This document shows positions 8,636-17,400 of a stretch of DNA of 64,000 bases, in pieces (position 1 is the first letter of the stretch; each line of letters opens with the position of its first letter). The stretch covers positions 35,577-99,576 of the forward strand of contig CAJTCY010000020.1 in the NCBI GenBank assembly GCA_910575075.1. The letters run 5' to 3'. The notes under the pieces are model-generated. The model was not told the origin of the DNA. It saw nothing but the letters and a program-made list of their open reading frames with translations, and made no database searches. The position numbers were made by a program, and so were the translations under genes. Source of the stretch: Lachnospiraceae bacterium. GTDB taxonomy: Bacteria > Bacillota > Clostridia > Lachnospirales > Lachnospiraceae.

Positions 8636-9628
8636 ATGATGGATTACGAATTGTTCAAAGAAGTGGTTACGGAAACGCTTCTGAGCCATATGCCGGATGA
8701 ACTTGCGGGGTATTCCTTACGGGCTGACCGGACGGGGAAGGTGAATGAAACTCTGGATGCGCTCCATCTTGTGCCGCCTTCCTGCCCGCCGGACAGCCTG
8801 TATCCTACGGTGTACCTGAACTATATGTATGAAGAGTATAAAAAATCCGGCGATTTGCAGGCAACCCTTGAACTTGCGGCGTTCTATTTAGCGGGCGCCT
8901 GCCGTGAAGCAGAGAGGAAGAACAGCAGGATTACCCCGCAGGGCGCAACGAAACGCATAGTAATGTCGCTGGTCAATACGAAACAGAACCGTGAAATGCT
9001 CGGATATATGCCGCACAGGGAATTTGAGGACTTATCAATCATATACAAATATGTCATAGATACCAGAAATCCCGTGGAATCAGTTCCGGTCACTGTGGAA
9101 ATGGCAGAAAATATTGGCATGAGTGAGGAAGAACTGTTCCATGCAGCAGTGGAAAACACAAGGCGGCTTTTCCCGCCCAAAGCGGAGCTTTTAAGTGACA
9201 TTATCGTGGAATTGTTTATGGATGGCGGATTTTCAGAAGAAGCCGCACAGGAGATGGGCAGGACCATACAGTTGCCGATTTATGTCATAAGCAATGAACA
9301 GAATATCAATGGCGCTGTTTCCATGCTGTATGGGGATAACATCCATGAACTGGCAGAGCGGACGGGGAGTGACCTTTATATCATGCCGCTGTCAGTCCAT
9401 GAAGTCATGGCGGTTCCATCAGAAGCAGCAGCGCCGGAAGAACTGGCGAAACTGGTGGAAGAAAACAATATGTCAAGGATAGGGCTTGCTGATCGGCTTT
9501 CCAATCAGGTGTACCGCTATGACAAAGAACGGCAGAAGCTGTCGCTTGCCACGGACACGCCAAACAAACGTCTGGATGGGAACTCCCCAAAGCAGGACCG
9601 TACAGACGGGAAAAAACAGTCCAGATAG
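8636..9628 (+). CDS. DUF5688 family protein, copy 2
   Basis: A 330-residue paralogue of the gene before it. The two share the same start context (GGAGGGAACNGTTTTTATGATG) and the same ordered blocks, including MPHREFEDLSIIY, NINGAVSMLYGDN, YIMPLSVHEV, RLSNQVYRYDK and TDTPNKRLDG. The second half of both genes is also similar at DNA level around the last 120 nt, so this is a tandem duplication that has diverged. The start is ATG 8636. Function is unknown. Confidence 0.75.
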   Translation: MMDYELFKEVVTETLLSHMPDELAGYSLRADRTGKVNETLDALHLVPPSCPPDSLYPTVYLNYMYEEYKKSGDLQATLELAAFYLAGACREAERKNSRITPQGATKRIVMSLVNTKQNREMLGYMPHREFEDLSIIYKYVIDTRNPVESVPVTVEMAENIGMSEEELFHAAVENTRRLFPPKAELLSDIIVELFMDGGFSEEAAQEMGRTIQLPIYVISNEQNINGAVSMLYGDNIHELAERTGSDLYIMPLSVHEVMAVPSEAAAPEELAKLVEENNMSRIGLADRLSNQVYRYDKERQKLSLATDTPNKRLDGNSPKQDRTDGKKQSR

Positions 9629-9643
9629 GAGGCTTGTTATATC

Positions 9644-9778
9644 ATGGAAGAAACACCAAAAGAACTGACTGTAAGAGAGCTGCTGGAACTGGTGCAGCGG
9701 CAGGAGGGGGAATTTATTATCCGTATTGAGCCGGGAGGGGAGGAAACAAATGCAGATGCAGGAACAGGAACCCTTTAA
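9644..9778 (+). CDS. 44-residue acidic protein overlapping radC-like gene
   Basis: A short frame with ATAGGAGG 10 nt before its ATG, encoding MEETPKELTVRELLELVQRQ and then a further 24 residues. The first 30 residues predict as amphipathic helix plus beta strand (EGEFIIRIEP). Its 3' end overlaps the next gene's start by 29 nt in another frame, which suggests translational coupling. No family is recognised. The ribosome site and its fit in a gap between two certain genes support it. Confidence 0.5.
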   Translation: MEETPKELTVRELLELVQRQEGEFIIRIEPGGEETNADAGTGTL

Positions 9779-10298
9779 GCTGGAAGTCGTGTCGGTAAGG
9801 CTTGTAAGGGATGCACCGCTGTTTTCTGACCGCAAGATCACAACCCCGCAAGATGCCGTAAAGGTAGTGGGGGATTTTTTATGTGAAATGGACAGGGAAG
9901 TGCTGTGTGTCATCAACCTAAGAACGGATGGAACTCCTATCAACTGCAGTATTGTAAGCATGGGGGCACTCAACCAGACTATTGCAGAGCCGAGGGAGCT
10001 TTTTAAGGCAAGCATCCTATCCAATGCGGCACAGATGATCATAGTCCATAACCATCCAAGCGGAAGCCTTGAACCTTCCAAACCGGATACCATGCTTACT
10101 GACCGTATGCTGAAACTGACGGATTTAATGGGGATTACGTTGAAAGACCATGTGATCGTGGGCGGTGACAACAGCCAGTATTTCAGCTTTCATGAAAAAG
10201 GGCTGCTGGAACATCCGAAAATTTATTTTTCAACAGACTATAAATCACTGGATTTTGGGAACACGGCAATGGTAGCGGAAAAAGGGAAAGCAAGGTGA
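9750..10298 (+). CDS. RadC-type JAB/MPN metalloprotein
   Basis: A 182-residue protein started at ATG 9750 behind GGGAGGGGAGGAAA. An in-frame TTG 24 nt upstream is less likely. It carries the JAMM zinc motif H100-x-H102-P-S-G with S110 and D113 (HNHPSGSLEPSKPD) and the RadC text INLRTDGTPI, VSMGALNQTIAEPRELFKAS and LKDHVIVG. It lacks the N-terminal helix-hairpin-helix of chromosomal RadC, as mobile-element copies usually do. Despite the name, a repair role is not established. On ICEs and phages it may act on DNA-bound proteins or in anti-restriction. Confidence 0.88.
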   Translation: MQMQEQEPFKLEVVSVRLVRDAPLFSDRKITTPQDAVKVVGDFLCEMDREVLCVINLRTDGTPINCSIVSMGALNQTIAEPRELFKASILSNAAQMIIVHNHPSGSLEPSKPDTMLTDRMLKLTDLMGITLKDHVIVGGDNSQYFSFHEKGLLEHPKIYFSTDYKSLDFGNTAMVAEKGKAR

Positions 10299-10302
10299 GG
10301 CG

Positions 10303-11277
10303 ATGGAAGAAAGAAGGAGTTTTACGGCAGAGGAACTTGCGCTTGCAAAGAGTGTTGACCTGACGGCGGTAGCGGCAAGCCTTGGCTACACCGTGAAAAA
10401 AATAGGAAGATACCATACGCTGAAAGAAATGGACTCCATACGGATTTATAACCGCACAAACTGGTTCCGGTGGTCAAGGGAACATGATAAGGGAAACAAC
10501 GGCGGCTCACAGATAGACTTCCTGCGTGTCTTTGCGGGCATGGAAGTCAAGGAGGCTGTTTTCTGGCTGCTTGACTTTTCAGGATACCAGAGGAACGGGG
10601 ACTGGGAGAAAAAAAGCGCCAGCGTATATGTGGAGAAGAAGGAAGAGAAGAAAAAGAAATTCGTACTGCCTGCCCCGGCACGGAACAATGAATATCTTTA
10701 TTCGTACCTGACAGGAGACAGGGCGCTTAACAGGCATACAGTGGATTATTTTGTAATGTGCGGGCTGATTTATGAGGAACGCAGCCACCACAACATTGTC
10801 TTTAAGGGAAATGATGTGCAGGGAAAAACACGCTTTGCAAGCATGAGGGGAGTGTTTGACCGTGAAGGGAAGGCTTTCAAGTGCGATGTGGAGGGCAACG
10901 ACAAGAATTACGGGTTCAATATCTGGTATGGGCAGAGTGATGAAGTCATGGTATTTGAAGCGGCAATAGATTTAATGAGCTATGTGGAGATCCGTGGCGA
11001 TTATGAGACAAACAAGCTGGCGCTTGGGATGCTTTCCGATGCGCCGCTTGCCACTTTTTTAGAGGAACATCCAAAAGTCAGGAAGATTTCTTTCTGCCTT
11101 GACAATGACGGACCGGGCAGAAAGGCGGCAGAGGCGCTTATGGAAAAATACTACGGTCTGGATTATGAAGTGGAGGACTGCCCGCCGCCAAAGCCGTTCA
11201 AGGACTATAACCAGTGGCTCCAGACTGCAAAAAAGTGTATTTCTGCCCCTGTGCAGGCGAAAACGGCAGTGCGTTGA
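10303..11277 (+). CDS. TOPRIM-domain (DUF3991-type) conjugation-associated primase-like protein
   Basis: A 324-residue protein 4 nt after the RadC-like gene. The N-terminal part (residues about 10-90) contains the DUF3991-type block KKIGRYHTLKEMDSIRIYNR followed by GGSQIDFLRVF. Residues about 215-290 form a TOPRIM fold: the conserved Glu lies in VFEAAIDLMSY, and the D-x-D pair lies in FCLDNDGPGRKAAE. TOPRIM proteins of this type occur beside relaxase genes on Gram-positive ICEs and may prime the transferred strand. Activity is not shown by sequence. The gene runs into the repeat array of the probable oriT. Confidence 0.85.
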   Translation: MEERRSFTAEELALAKSVDLTAVAASLGYTVKKIGRYHTLKEMDSIRIYNRTNWFRWSREHDKGNNGGSQIDFLRVFAGMEVKEAVFWLLDFSGYQRNGDWEKKSASVYVEKKEEKKKKFVLPAPARNNEYLYSYLTGDRALNRHTVDYFVMCGLIYEERSHHNIVFKGNDVQGKTRFASMRGVFDREGKAFKCDVEGNDKNYGFNIWYGQSDEVMVFEAAIDLMSYVEIRGDYETNKLALGMLSDAPLATFLEEHPKVRKISFCLDNDGPGRKAAEALMEKYYGLDYEVEDCPPPKPFKDYNQWLQTAKKCISAPVQAKTAVR

Positions 11278-11453
11278 AAAAGTCAACTGAAACTGAAAAA
11301 GCAGCTTTAAAAAATCAGTTGAAACAGAAAAAATCAGTTGAAAAATTCAGTCCACATGGAAAATCGGAGAAGAAAGCGGAGGTGCGGCTTCAGAATGGGT
11401 AACTGAAAAATTCAGTCGAAAGCAGGAAAATGAACTCAAAAAGTCAACTGAAA
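11277..11453. repeat. Array of five TCAACTGA/TCAGTTGA sites
   Basis: The 16-mer AAAAAGTCAACTGAAA occurs twice exactly (11277-11292, 11438-11453). AAAAAATCAGTTGAAA also occurs twice (11309-11324, 11328-11343). Their cores TCAACTGA and TCAGTTGA are exact complements, so the same 8-bp site appears in both orientations. A variant TCAGTCGA lies at 11412-11419. No gene covers the segment. An array of repeated sites next to three hairpins and upstream of mobC and the relaxase looks like a protein-binding part of oriT. Confidence 0.7.
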
Positions 11454-11580
11454 GTGCAAATATGAACTGATATTTTAAGTTATATCCATATATGAAGCGG
11501 GGTTTTAGGGGCAGTCCCCTAACCAGAGGCACTTGTATTACAAAGTGCGTATCTGGCAAATTCCTATCGGAATTTGAGCG
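11454..11580. other. oriT: Probable origin of transfer (oriT) core
   Basis: Three hairpins follow in close order: AGGGG-CAGT-CCCCT (11507-11520), GCACTT-GTATTACA-AAGTGC (11529-11548, enclosed by CCAGA/TCTGG), and AAATTCC-TATC-GGAATTT (11558-11575). AAGTGCGTATCTGG next to a hairpin resembles nic regions recognised by MOB-P relaxases. The segment lies between the TOPRIM gene and the mobC/relaxase genes and has no coding frame, the usual oriT place on Tn1549-type elements. I have not placed the nick to the base. Confidence 0.65.
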
Positions 11581-11630
11581 GGGGCAGAAATCATGGGCTT
11601 TATTTCATACGGATAAGGAGGTGGTTGCAG

Positions 11631-12470
11631 ATGGAAATCGTGGACGTGCGAAAAGAGGTGCTTGAGGAAGTAGAACTACTGGGGCAGATTGGATATTTCA
11701 CTGAGCTGCGTGTGGATAAGGAAACAGTGCCGGAGGGGATGCACTGCTATGAGCTGCGGTATGGCGATGACGACGGGTTCCCGGTGTCCGTGGAGGAAAA
11801 TGTCAGGGTAAACTATTTTGGTGCAGTTCTTTTTACGGAGGCGCTGGAACTGGGGGAAGAAAAAGCCCTGCAATTCGGATATGAGGATTTCGGGTACACG
11901 GGCGAGCAAATGTATCTTTCACAGGTAATAGGAGGGCAGGAGCCGGATGAGTTTAAGGACGGGAAAGAGCTTGCAGAGTTCTTCAAAGAAACATTCCCAA
12001 TGACGGAAGAAGAGGCGCAGAAACTGCTTGGATATATGGAAGGGCATGAATATCTGTTGGGACACATGGACGGAGAAATGTACCGTGGCGACTTGTGTTA
12101 TGAGCAGGGGAAGGTACGTTGGGAGCCGTACACCATAGATGATGCAGTCGATGCTGTTACAGAGTGGAATTATGAATTGATACCGGAAGCAGAAGCGGCA
12201 TTGTCAAATGCAAAGGACATGATTGACTTTGCAAATAAGAAAAGCTATCTTGATACCCTGCGTGAAGATGAAAAAATACTGGATAAGATGTTTGACCGCA
12301 CAACGCATGGAAAAGCGATTGATGCGATTGCGGCGTCGATTGCGGGAGCATTGATTGAGGATATAAGCAGGGGCGGCGATATTGATACCGCCGTCAAGAA
12401 TATGACAGACCAGATAAAAGAGGCTGATATTTCCCCGGCAGTAAAGCAGAGTGCGGGGAGGTCACGGTAG
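11631..12470 (+). CDS. LPD28-like domain protein beside the relaxase
   Basis: A 279-residue protein. ATG 11631 follows AAGGAGGTGG, while a TTG 57 nt upstream would run into the oriT hairpin. Residues about 10-70 resemble the LPD28-type large-polyvalent-protein-associated domain (LRVDKETVPEGMHCYELRYG, then VEENVRVNYFGAVLF). The middle part is acidic, and the C-terminal 80 residues are helical. Such domains occur in ICE and phage proteins with unclear roles, sometimes linked with anti-restriction. Its stop directly abuts the mobC start. The function is unknown. Confidence 0.6.
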   Translation: MEIVDVRKEVLEEVELLGQIGYFTELRVDKETVPEGMHCYELRYGDDDGFPVSVEENVRVNYFGAVLFTEALELGEEKALQFGYEDFGYTGEQMYLSQVIGGQEPDEFKDGKELAEFFKETFPMTEEEAQKLLGYMEGHEYLLGHMDGEMYRGDLCYEQGKVRWEPYTIDDAVDAVTEWNYELIPEAEAALSNAKDMIDFANKKSYLDTLREDEKILDKMFDRTTHGKAIDAIAASIAGALIEDISRGGDIDTAVKNMTDQIKEADISPAVKQSAGRSR

Positions 12471-12803
12471 ATGGCGGCAGAAAAAAAGGACATCATCAAG
12501 CCTTTCCGTCTGACACAGCAGGAAGCGGACAGACTGAAAAAACAGGCACAGGAAAGCGGCATGAAAGAATCAGAGTATATCCGGCTGCTGTTGTCGCAGA
12601 AGCCCAACGATTACCCTGAAATTCGTATCCTCTTGAAAGAACTTATCAATGAGGTCAACGCAATCGGGAACAACATCAACCAGATCACAAGGAACCATAA
12701 TTCAAAGCTGTATCGCACGGAGGACAGGGAGCTTTTGAGCGCCTATATGAAAAAACTCAACATGACCGTAAGGGAGGCGGTGGATAAGATAGGCAGCATG
12801 TAA
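12471..12803 (+). CDS. mobC: MobC-like relaxosome accessory protein
   Basis: A 110-residue protein beginning at the base after the previous stop. The N-terminus (KPFRLTQQEADRLKKQAQES, then KESEYIRLLL) is a ribbon-helix-helix pattern. The C-terminal half has the MobC signature INEVNAIGNNINQITRNHN. MobC proteins bind oriT and help melt the nic region for the relaxase, which is encoded two genes downstream. The ATG has no separate strong ribosome site, so translation is probably coupled. Confidence 0.88.
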   Translation: MAAEKKDIIKPFRLTQQEADRLKKQAQESGMKESEYIRLLLSQKPNDYPEIRILLKELINEVNAIGNNINQITRNHNSKLYRTEDRELLSAYMKKLNMTVREAVDKIGSM

Positions 12804-12819
12804 GGAAAGGGGGAGCCAT

Positions 12820-13173
12820 TTGACGGAAACACTGACGGAAACACAGGAGGAACGCCTGCGTGAGAACGGCTATTTTCTCTATCAAGGGTATCATTTCAAG
12901 CCGGTCCGCCAGTTCACGGAAAAGGACGGGGACTTTTTTGAAAAGACAAGGCGGCTTAGACGTGATGACGAACTTGGCATGATGGATGCTGATTATTACG
13001 GGAAGCAGAAACATCCATATTCTTATGAGGGGTTTTATGCAGCATCCACGGATAAGAAAGCGGATATTTTCTTCTGCCTTGAGACAATGAAGGAATACAC
13101 ACCCTGTACGCATGAGCTTCAGGAATATGTCATGGAGCAGGAAAGGCAGCATGACAGGGGAAGGGCAGTGTAA
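12820..13173 (+). CDS. Conserved ICE protein of unknown function
   Basis: A 117-residue protein with a TTG start behind AAGGAAAGGGGG. It lies between mobC and the relaxase gene, so a relaxosome-related role is likely, but no motif proves it. Noticeable blocks are ENGYFLYQGYHFKPVRQF and YSYEGFYAAS, with a charged C-terminus. It ends 15 nt before the relaxase start. Confidence 0.6.
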   Translation: MTETLTETQEERLRENGYFLYQGYHFKPVRQFTEKDGDFFEKTRRLRRDDELGMMDADYYGKQKHPYSYEGFYAASTDKKADIFFCLETMKEYTPCTHELQEYVMEQERQHDRGRAV

Positions 13174-13188
13174 AGGGGGCAGGGACAG

Positions 13189-14646
13189 TTGGCGATCAGC
13201 AAGATACTCTATATCGGGGACTGTGGTGCAGGGTATGCGGGGAAACACTTGAAACAGGCGCTCGACTATATCACTGTGTCGGAGAAAACGGGCGGCGGGC
13301 GGTTTGTGGGTTCTCTTAACTGCCAGCAGGAAAAGGTATATGAGCAGATGCGGCAGACAAAGGAACAATTCCAAAAGACAGACCAGAGGCAGGGGTATCA
13401 CCTTATTATATCTTTTGTAGAGGGGGAAGTGGATGCGGACACTGCCTTTGAGGTGATCGGAAAGTTTGCAAAGGAGTATCTCGGAAAAGATTATGAGGCT
13501 TTGTATGCGGTGCATGACAATACGGACCATATCCACGGTCATATCATCTTTAACAGCGTAAGTTTCTGTGACGGCAGAAAGTACCGTTATAAGAAAGGGG
13601 ACTGGGCAAAGGAGATACAGCCCATCACGAACCGCCTGTGTGAAGAGTACGGGCTTTCCACGATTGAAATATCGGAGGATCGGGCAAAGAAATCTGAAAA
13701 CTACAAGGAATGGAATGATTTCAGGGACGGGAAATTTGTGTGGGCGGACATGATAAAGCGTGACATTGATGCGGCAGTCTTACGGTCGGCAACCTATGAG
13801 TCCTTTTTATCCGTGCTTTCCGATATGGGGTATGGGATAAAGAACGCATACCGGACGGAAGGGAAATATCTTGCAATCAAGCCTATGGGCATGAGCAGGT
13901 TCAGACGGTGCAAGTCGCTTGGGGAAAATTACACGGAGGAACGCATAAGGGAACGGATTGAACAGGAGAGCCTTTCTTCCTATGGGAAGATAAAAGCGGT
14001 GCAGGAAACAAAGATTGTGCGATGCCGGGTAAAACGCTATAAAAGGGCGAAAATGTCCGGCATACAGAAACGCTATTTTGCAAGGCTTTACAAAACAGGG
14101 CTTTTAAAGAAACGTCCGTACAGCAAGGCATGGCAGTACCGTGACGACATTAGGAAGATGCAGAAGTTACAGGAAGATTACCTGTTCCTTGCAAGGCACG
14201 ATGTTTCTACGGTGGGGGACATAAGGCAGACGGCAGCGCAGATGGCAGACAGGAAGAAAGAGACATCAAGGGAAAAAAGCCGGATATTCAAGGAACGTGC
14301 AAGGATGAAGCCGCTCTTTGACATTGCGGCGCAGCTTATGGCGCTGCAGGAGTGTGAAAACTGTTTCCAGCGTGGGGAAACCCTGTTTGAGAAAGAGCAT
14401 GGGCAGTATGCGGAGTTGTCGGAAAGGCTTGATAAGGAAGGGTACACGGCAGGGCAGCTTGCGGAATTTAAGGAACATTACCGGAGCGAGATAGCACGGA
14501 TAAGGGAAAAAGAAAAGGCTGTGGCGAAAGAGGAACGGATCGCCGCCCGTATCCTTGCGGAAATCACGGCAGGGGAAAGGGCAGGAAAACCGGAGCCGGA
14601 AATGCGGCAGGAAAAGCAGAGGGGACAAAAGGAAAAAAGCAGGTAA
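13189..14646 (+). CDS. MOB-P family relaxase (VirD2-like mobilisation nuclease)
   Basis: A 485-residue protein with a TTG start behind AAAGGGGG. Residues about 80-125 hold the relaxase metal motif VHDNTDHIHGHIIFN, with H109, H114, H116 and H118 positioned to bind the metal. The upstream block HLIISFVEGEVD is also typical. The nucleophilic Tyr is probably among the N-terminal tyrosines (Y8, Y16 or Y27), and I cannot decide which. The C-terminal half is a charged coiled-coil-rich region. It should nick oriT, at 11454-11580, and pilot the strand to the coupling protein. Confidence 0.93.
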   Translation: MAISKILYIGDCGAGYAGKHLKQALDYITVSEKTGGGRFVGSLNCQQEKVYEQMRQTKEQFQKTDQRQGYHLIISFVEGEVDADTAFEVIGKFAKEYLGKDYEALYAVHDNTDHIHGHIIFNSVSFCDGRKYRYKKGDWAKEIQPITNRLCEEYGLSTIEISEDRAKKSENYKEWNDFRDGKFVWADMIKRDIDAAVLRSATYESFLSVLSDMGYGIKNAYRTEGKYLAIKPMGMSRFRRCKSLGENYTEERIRERIEQESLSSYGKIKAVQETKIVRCRVKRYKRAKMSGIQKRYFARLYKTGLLKKRPYSKAWQYRDDIRKMQKLQEDYLFLARHDVSTVGDIRQTAAQMADRKKETSREKSRIFKERARMKPLFDIAAQLMALQECENCFQRGETLFEKEHGQYAELSERLDKEGYTAGQLAEFKEHYRSEIARIREKEKAVAKEERIAARILAEITAGERAGKPEPEMRQEKQRGQKEKSR

Positions 14647-14652
14647 GACATG

Positions 14653-14692
14653 GCAGCCGGGAATGGCTGCTTAATTTTTGCCCAAAACGGGC
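14653..14692 (+). terminator. Hairpin pair after the relaxase gene
   Basis: GCAGCC-GGGAAT-GGCTGC (14653-14670) is followed by TTAATTTTT, then by a second small hairpin GCCC-AAAAC-GGGC (14680-14692). The first has the form of a weak terminator. Since the next gene starts 16 nt later on the same strand, it may work as partial attenuation between mobilisation and transfer genes. Confidence 0.5.
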
Positions 14693-14707
14693 AGGATTGG
14701 AGGTTTT

Positions 14708-15844
14708 ATGCAGGAACAGACGGTGCTTAGTGGCATGGATCTGAAAGCATATCTTGGCAGGATCAAACAGAACCCGAAGTATACGGAGGAAATCGTAAGG
14801 CTTATTGAGGATGACCTGCGGTTCGGGCTGACAAAAGAGGAAACGGAGGAATACAGCAGCGGCAAGTATGATTACAGGCAGATGTGCGTATATTCCAGAT
14901 GCCTGCGAAACGGTTACAGCAAAGAGGAAAAGGCGGCAATCTTAAAAGAGGGGTTAAGCGGAGAGCAGATGGCGGTGGCTTTGGAGTTCTATGAAAAGGG
15001 CGTCCCAATGGATACCATAACCGAAGTGCTTTCCAGTGCAGAAAATACAGCATACACCATGAAACGCCTGTTCTCACAGGTGCTTTGCAAGATAAAGGAG
15101 GCGGAGCCGGTAAGCGGGCAGGATATGGCATATGCGAAAGAGCTTATGCAGCAGATCCATGAGGTCGCCCAGAAGATTGCCTGCCAGGAGAAACGGTATG
15201 ATGCCTTAAATGAGAAGCTGAAAGAGATCGGGACTGCCGGACAGGATGCGCAGATACAGAATAACCTTCTTGCACAGCTTTCCGAAAAGGATGGCATTCT
15301 GGAAAAACAGCAGAACGAACTGAATGAGGCGAGGGTAGAGATTGCGAGGCTGCATGGAGAGATTGAGGAAATAAGGAAGGAGAGAAAAGCGTTGGAGGAA
15401 CAGGTAAAAAAGGCAGGCAGGGCAGAGCCGGAACAAAAAAAGCCGGAGAAAGAAAAGGAGCCGGAAAAACAGGCTGAAAGCAGTGCGCCCGGTGCGCCTG
15501 ATACAGTACTTTATCCCGGAATCGAATACCACGCTGCAGTTGTGGATAAGGACGGCAGGGTAGTCCGCTTTGTCCCGGTGGAACGCATGGAGAGGAAAGA
15601 CAGGGGGAGCGTGATGAGTTCCATGTTCTCACGGCTTTTCTTTAAGAAGAAAACGGACATTGTAAAGCTGCTTACGGAAAAAGACCTTTCGCCGGAACAG
15701 CTTGTGCAGGTACGGGGCGCCATTGAGAAAGGGCTGTCGGAGAAGCAGTTGCTTGTGCTAATCAACAGCAAAATCCCGGCAGAGCAGATGGAGGAGATCA
15801 TAAACATCGCTGTCTATGAAAATACGATGAAGGAGGGACAGTAA
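14708..15844 (+). CDS. Coiled-coil conjugation-region protein of unknown function
   Basis: A 378-residue protein. The start is ATG 14708 behind TTGGAGG. An upstream ATG at 14678 lies between the hairpins. Residues about 1-150 are helical repeats (for example YCVYSRCLRNGYSKEEK-like and LSGEQMAVALEFYEKG). Residues about 165-250 predict as coiled coil (EKQQNELNEARVEIARLHGE). A Pro/Glu/Lys-rich linker and a C-terminal domain (YPGIEYHAAVVDKDGRVVRF) follow. Its end overlaps the next start by one base. Location within the transfer operon suggests a structural or regulatory role. Confidence 0.65.
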   Translation: MQEQTVLSGMDLKAYLGRIKQNPKYTEEIVRLIEDDLRFGLTKEETEEYSSGKYDYRQMCVYSRCLRNGYSKEEKAAILKEGLSGEQMAVALEFYEKGVPMDTITEVLSSAENTAYTMKRLFSQVLCKIKEAEPVSGQDMAYAKELMQQIHEVAQKIACQEKRYDALNEKLKEIGTAGQDAQIQNNLLAQLSEKDGILEKQQNELNEARVEIARLHGEIEEIRKERKALEEQVKKAGRAEPEQKKPEKEKEPEKQAESSAPGAPDTVLYPGIEYHAAVVDKDGRVVRFVPVERMERKDRGSVMSSMFSRLFFKKKTDIVKLLTEKDLSPEQLVQVRGAIEKGLSEKQLLVLINSKIPAEQMEEIINIAVYENTMKEGQ

Positions 15845-16239
15845 TGGGACTGGCTGCAGTAACAGAAACGGCGGAACTGTTCCGGCAGAAAAATATATCC
15901 ATGACAGAGCGTGACAAGGAATTTGTGGTGCAGTTTGCGTTCCGGACGAATGACCGAGAACTGACGAACAAGCTGATTGACGAGCTTGCGGACGCAGGAG
16001 CAGACAGGGATGCCGTATGCAGGAAATACCAAGCACTCACAGGTTTTACGCCGGACTGGATACAGAGGATTGAAAACCTGCTCATTTCGCTTGAAATGTA
16101 CCGTGTGCAGGAAGAACAGGCAGTAAAAACCTTATCGGAACTGTTGTATGCCTGCGGCATTTCCATGAGCGAGGATGAAATCAGGCGGACGGATACCGCA
16201 CAGATGCAGAAACGGGTAAAAAAAGAAGCAAGTTTGTAG
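15844..16239 (+). CDS. Small conjugation-region protein of unknown function
   Basis: A 131-residue, mostly helical soluble protein whose ATG overlaps the previous stop (TAATG), a sign of coupled translation. Blocks such as MTERDKEFVVQFAFRTNDRE and LTGFTPDWIQRIENLLISLE are visible. No family is recognised. It lies just upstream of the PcfB-like gene. Confidence 0.6.
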   Translation: MGLAAVTETAELFRQKNISMTERDKEFVVQFAFRTNDRELTNKLIDELADAGADRDAVCRKYQALTGFTPDWIQRIENLLISLEMYRVQEEQAVKTLSELLYACGISMSEDEIRRTDTAQMQKRVKKEASL

Positions 16240-16251
16240 GAGGTGTAGTAT

Positions 16252-17394
16252 ATGGCGGAAGAGATACAGGAGGCAGTGCAGATTATCCGAGTCGGCTATG
16301 ACGGGGTAGATATTGCAATGAAAGTCTGCGGAGGAACCATTGAAGGAATAAGAAAAGCGATTGAGTTCCTGATTGCGGTCATGGACCATGAAAAAACGAT
16401 GGGAAAGACGGACATGCGCAGGCTCCTTATGAAAGGCGGGGATATGCAGGTGTTCCAGTTCCCAACGGAGGACACAAAGAAAGTCGAGAAGATGGCGAAA
16501 AAATACGGATTGCTTTATTCCGTCCTGCCCGACATCAACAAAAAGGACGGCATGAGCGAGATCATCTTCCACACGGAAGCAGTCCCACGGGTAAATATGA
16601 TGATACAGAAACTGAAATCCGGCAGGATTGCCACGTTTGACGATTACCTCAAAAACGGGGACGAAAAGGAAATGGATAAGGTACTGTCTTTTTTGAAGGA
16701 GCAGAAAAAGGGAAACGAAAACCTCCACACTGAGGAAGCGGCAAGGGCGGGGGAGGCGCTTGACGGTCTGATTGAAAAAGTCGGCAGCTATGCAATGGAG
16801 AAAAAGAGCATCAGTGTGGAGGAAGTAAAGGAAAACTTCAGCCTTGAAAACGAACAGGCGGAAAAAGTAGTGGGACAGCTTGAGCGGATCGGCGTCCTTT
16901 CCAAAGAGGAGGGCGGGCAGCACAGAGTCCTTATGGATAAGGAAATGTTCTTAAACCGCATGAAGGGATACCGTGAGCTTGCGCAGCGTATGCAGGCAGT
17001 AGCCGCCGCACAGAACCCGAACCTTACGGACATCACTATAACGAAGAAACTGATAGCAGAGGAAAATGACCATGCCATAAAGACAAGGATACCGGGAACA
17101 TGGGGCGAAAATGCGCAGTATGTATGGATAAACAAGGACAGGGCAATGGAGATCCATGAGGGCAAGACCATACTGACTTTTCTTGACCGTGACAAGGAGT
17201 ACAAGATATATTCTGTGGACAACAGGGTAGTTGGCACGATGAAAGGGAAAGACCTGTATGAAGGGCATTATGACAGGGTAAGCGCAGAGGTGCGGAAACG
17301 GTATGCGGATATGGAGCGGAAGGCAAAGGAACAGGAGCGTATGCGGAAGAAAAAGCCTGCACCGAAAAAAGCGCCTGCACCGAAAAAGAGGTAG
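16252..17394 (+). CDS. PcfB/DUF3801-family conjugation protein
   Basis: A 380-residue protein behind TAGGAGGTG. The first about 130 residues match the DUF3801/PcfB pattern: GTIEGIRKAIEFLIAVMDHE, MRRLLMKGGDMQVFQF, KKYGLLYSVLPDI and the ending RVNMMIQKL. PcfB-type proteins accompany the VirD4-like coupling protein in Gram-positive transfer, and here the coupling-protein gene follows after 6 nt. The remaining 250 residues contain a winged-helix-like segment (EKVVGQLERIGVLSKEEGG) and a Lys/Pro-rich tail (KKKPAPKKAPAPKKR) that may bind nucleic acid or acidic partners. Confidence 0.85.
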   Translation: MAEEIQEAVQIIRVGYDGVDIAMKVCGGTIEGIRKAIEFLIAVMDHEKTMGKTDMRRLLMKGGDMQVFQFPTEDTKKVEKMAKKYGLLYSVLPDINKKDGMSEIIFHTEAVPRVNMMIQKLKSGRIATFDDYLKNGDEKEMDKVLSFLKEQKKGNENLHTEEAARAGEALDGLIEKVGSYAMEKKSISVEEVKENFSLENEQAEKVVGQLERIGVLSKEEGGQHRVLMDKEMFLNRMKGYRELAQRMQAVAAAQNPNLTDITITKKLIAEENDHAIKTRIPGTWGENAQYVWINKDRAMEIHEGKTILTFLDRDKEYKIYSVDNRVVGTMKGKDLYEGHYDRVSAEVRKRYADMERKAKEQERMRKKKPAPKKAPAPKKR

Positions 17395-17400
17395 CCGCCT

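Noticed and set aside
12757..13542. 261-codon - strand frame across mobC and relaxase
   Set aside because: Overlaps three well-supported genes, and no start signal or family was recognised.
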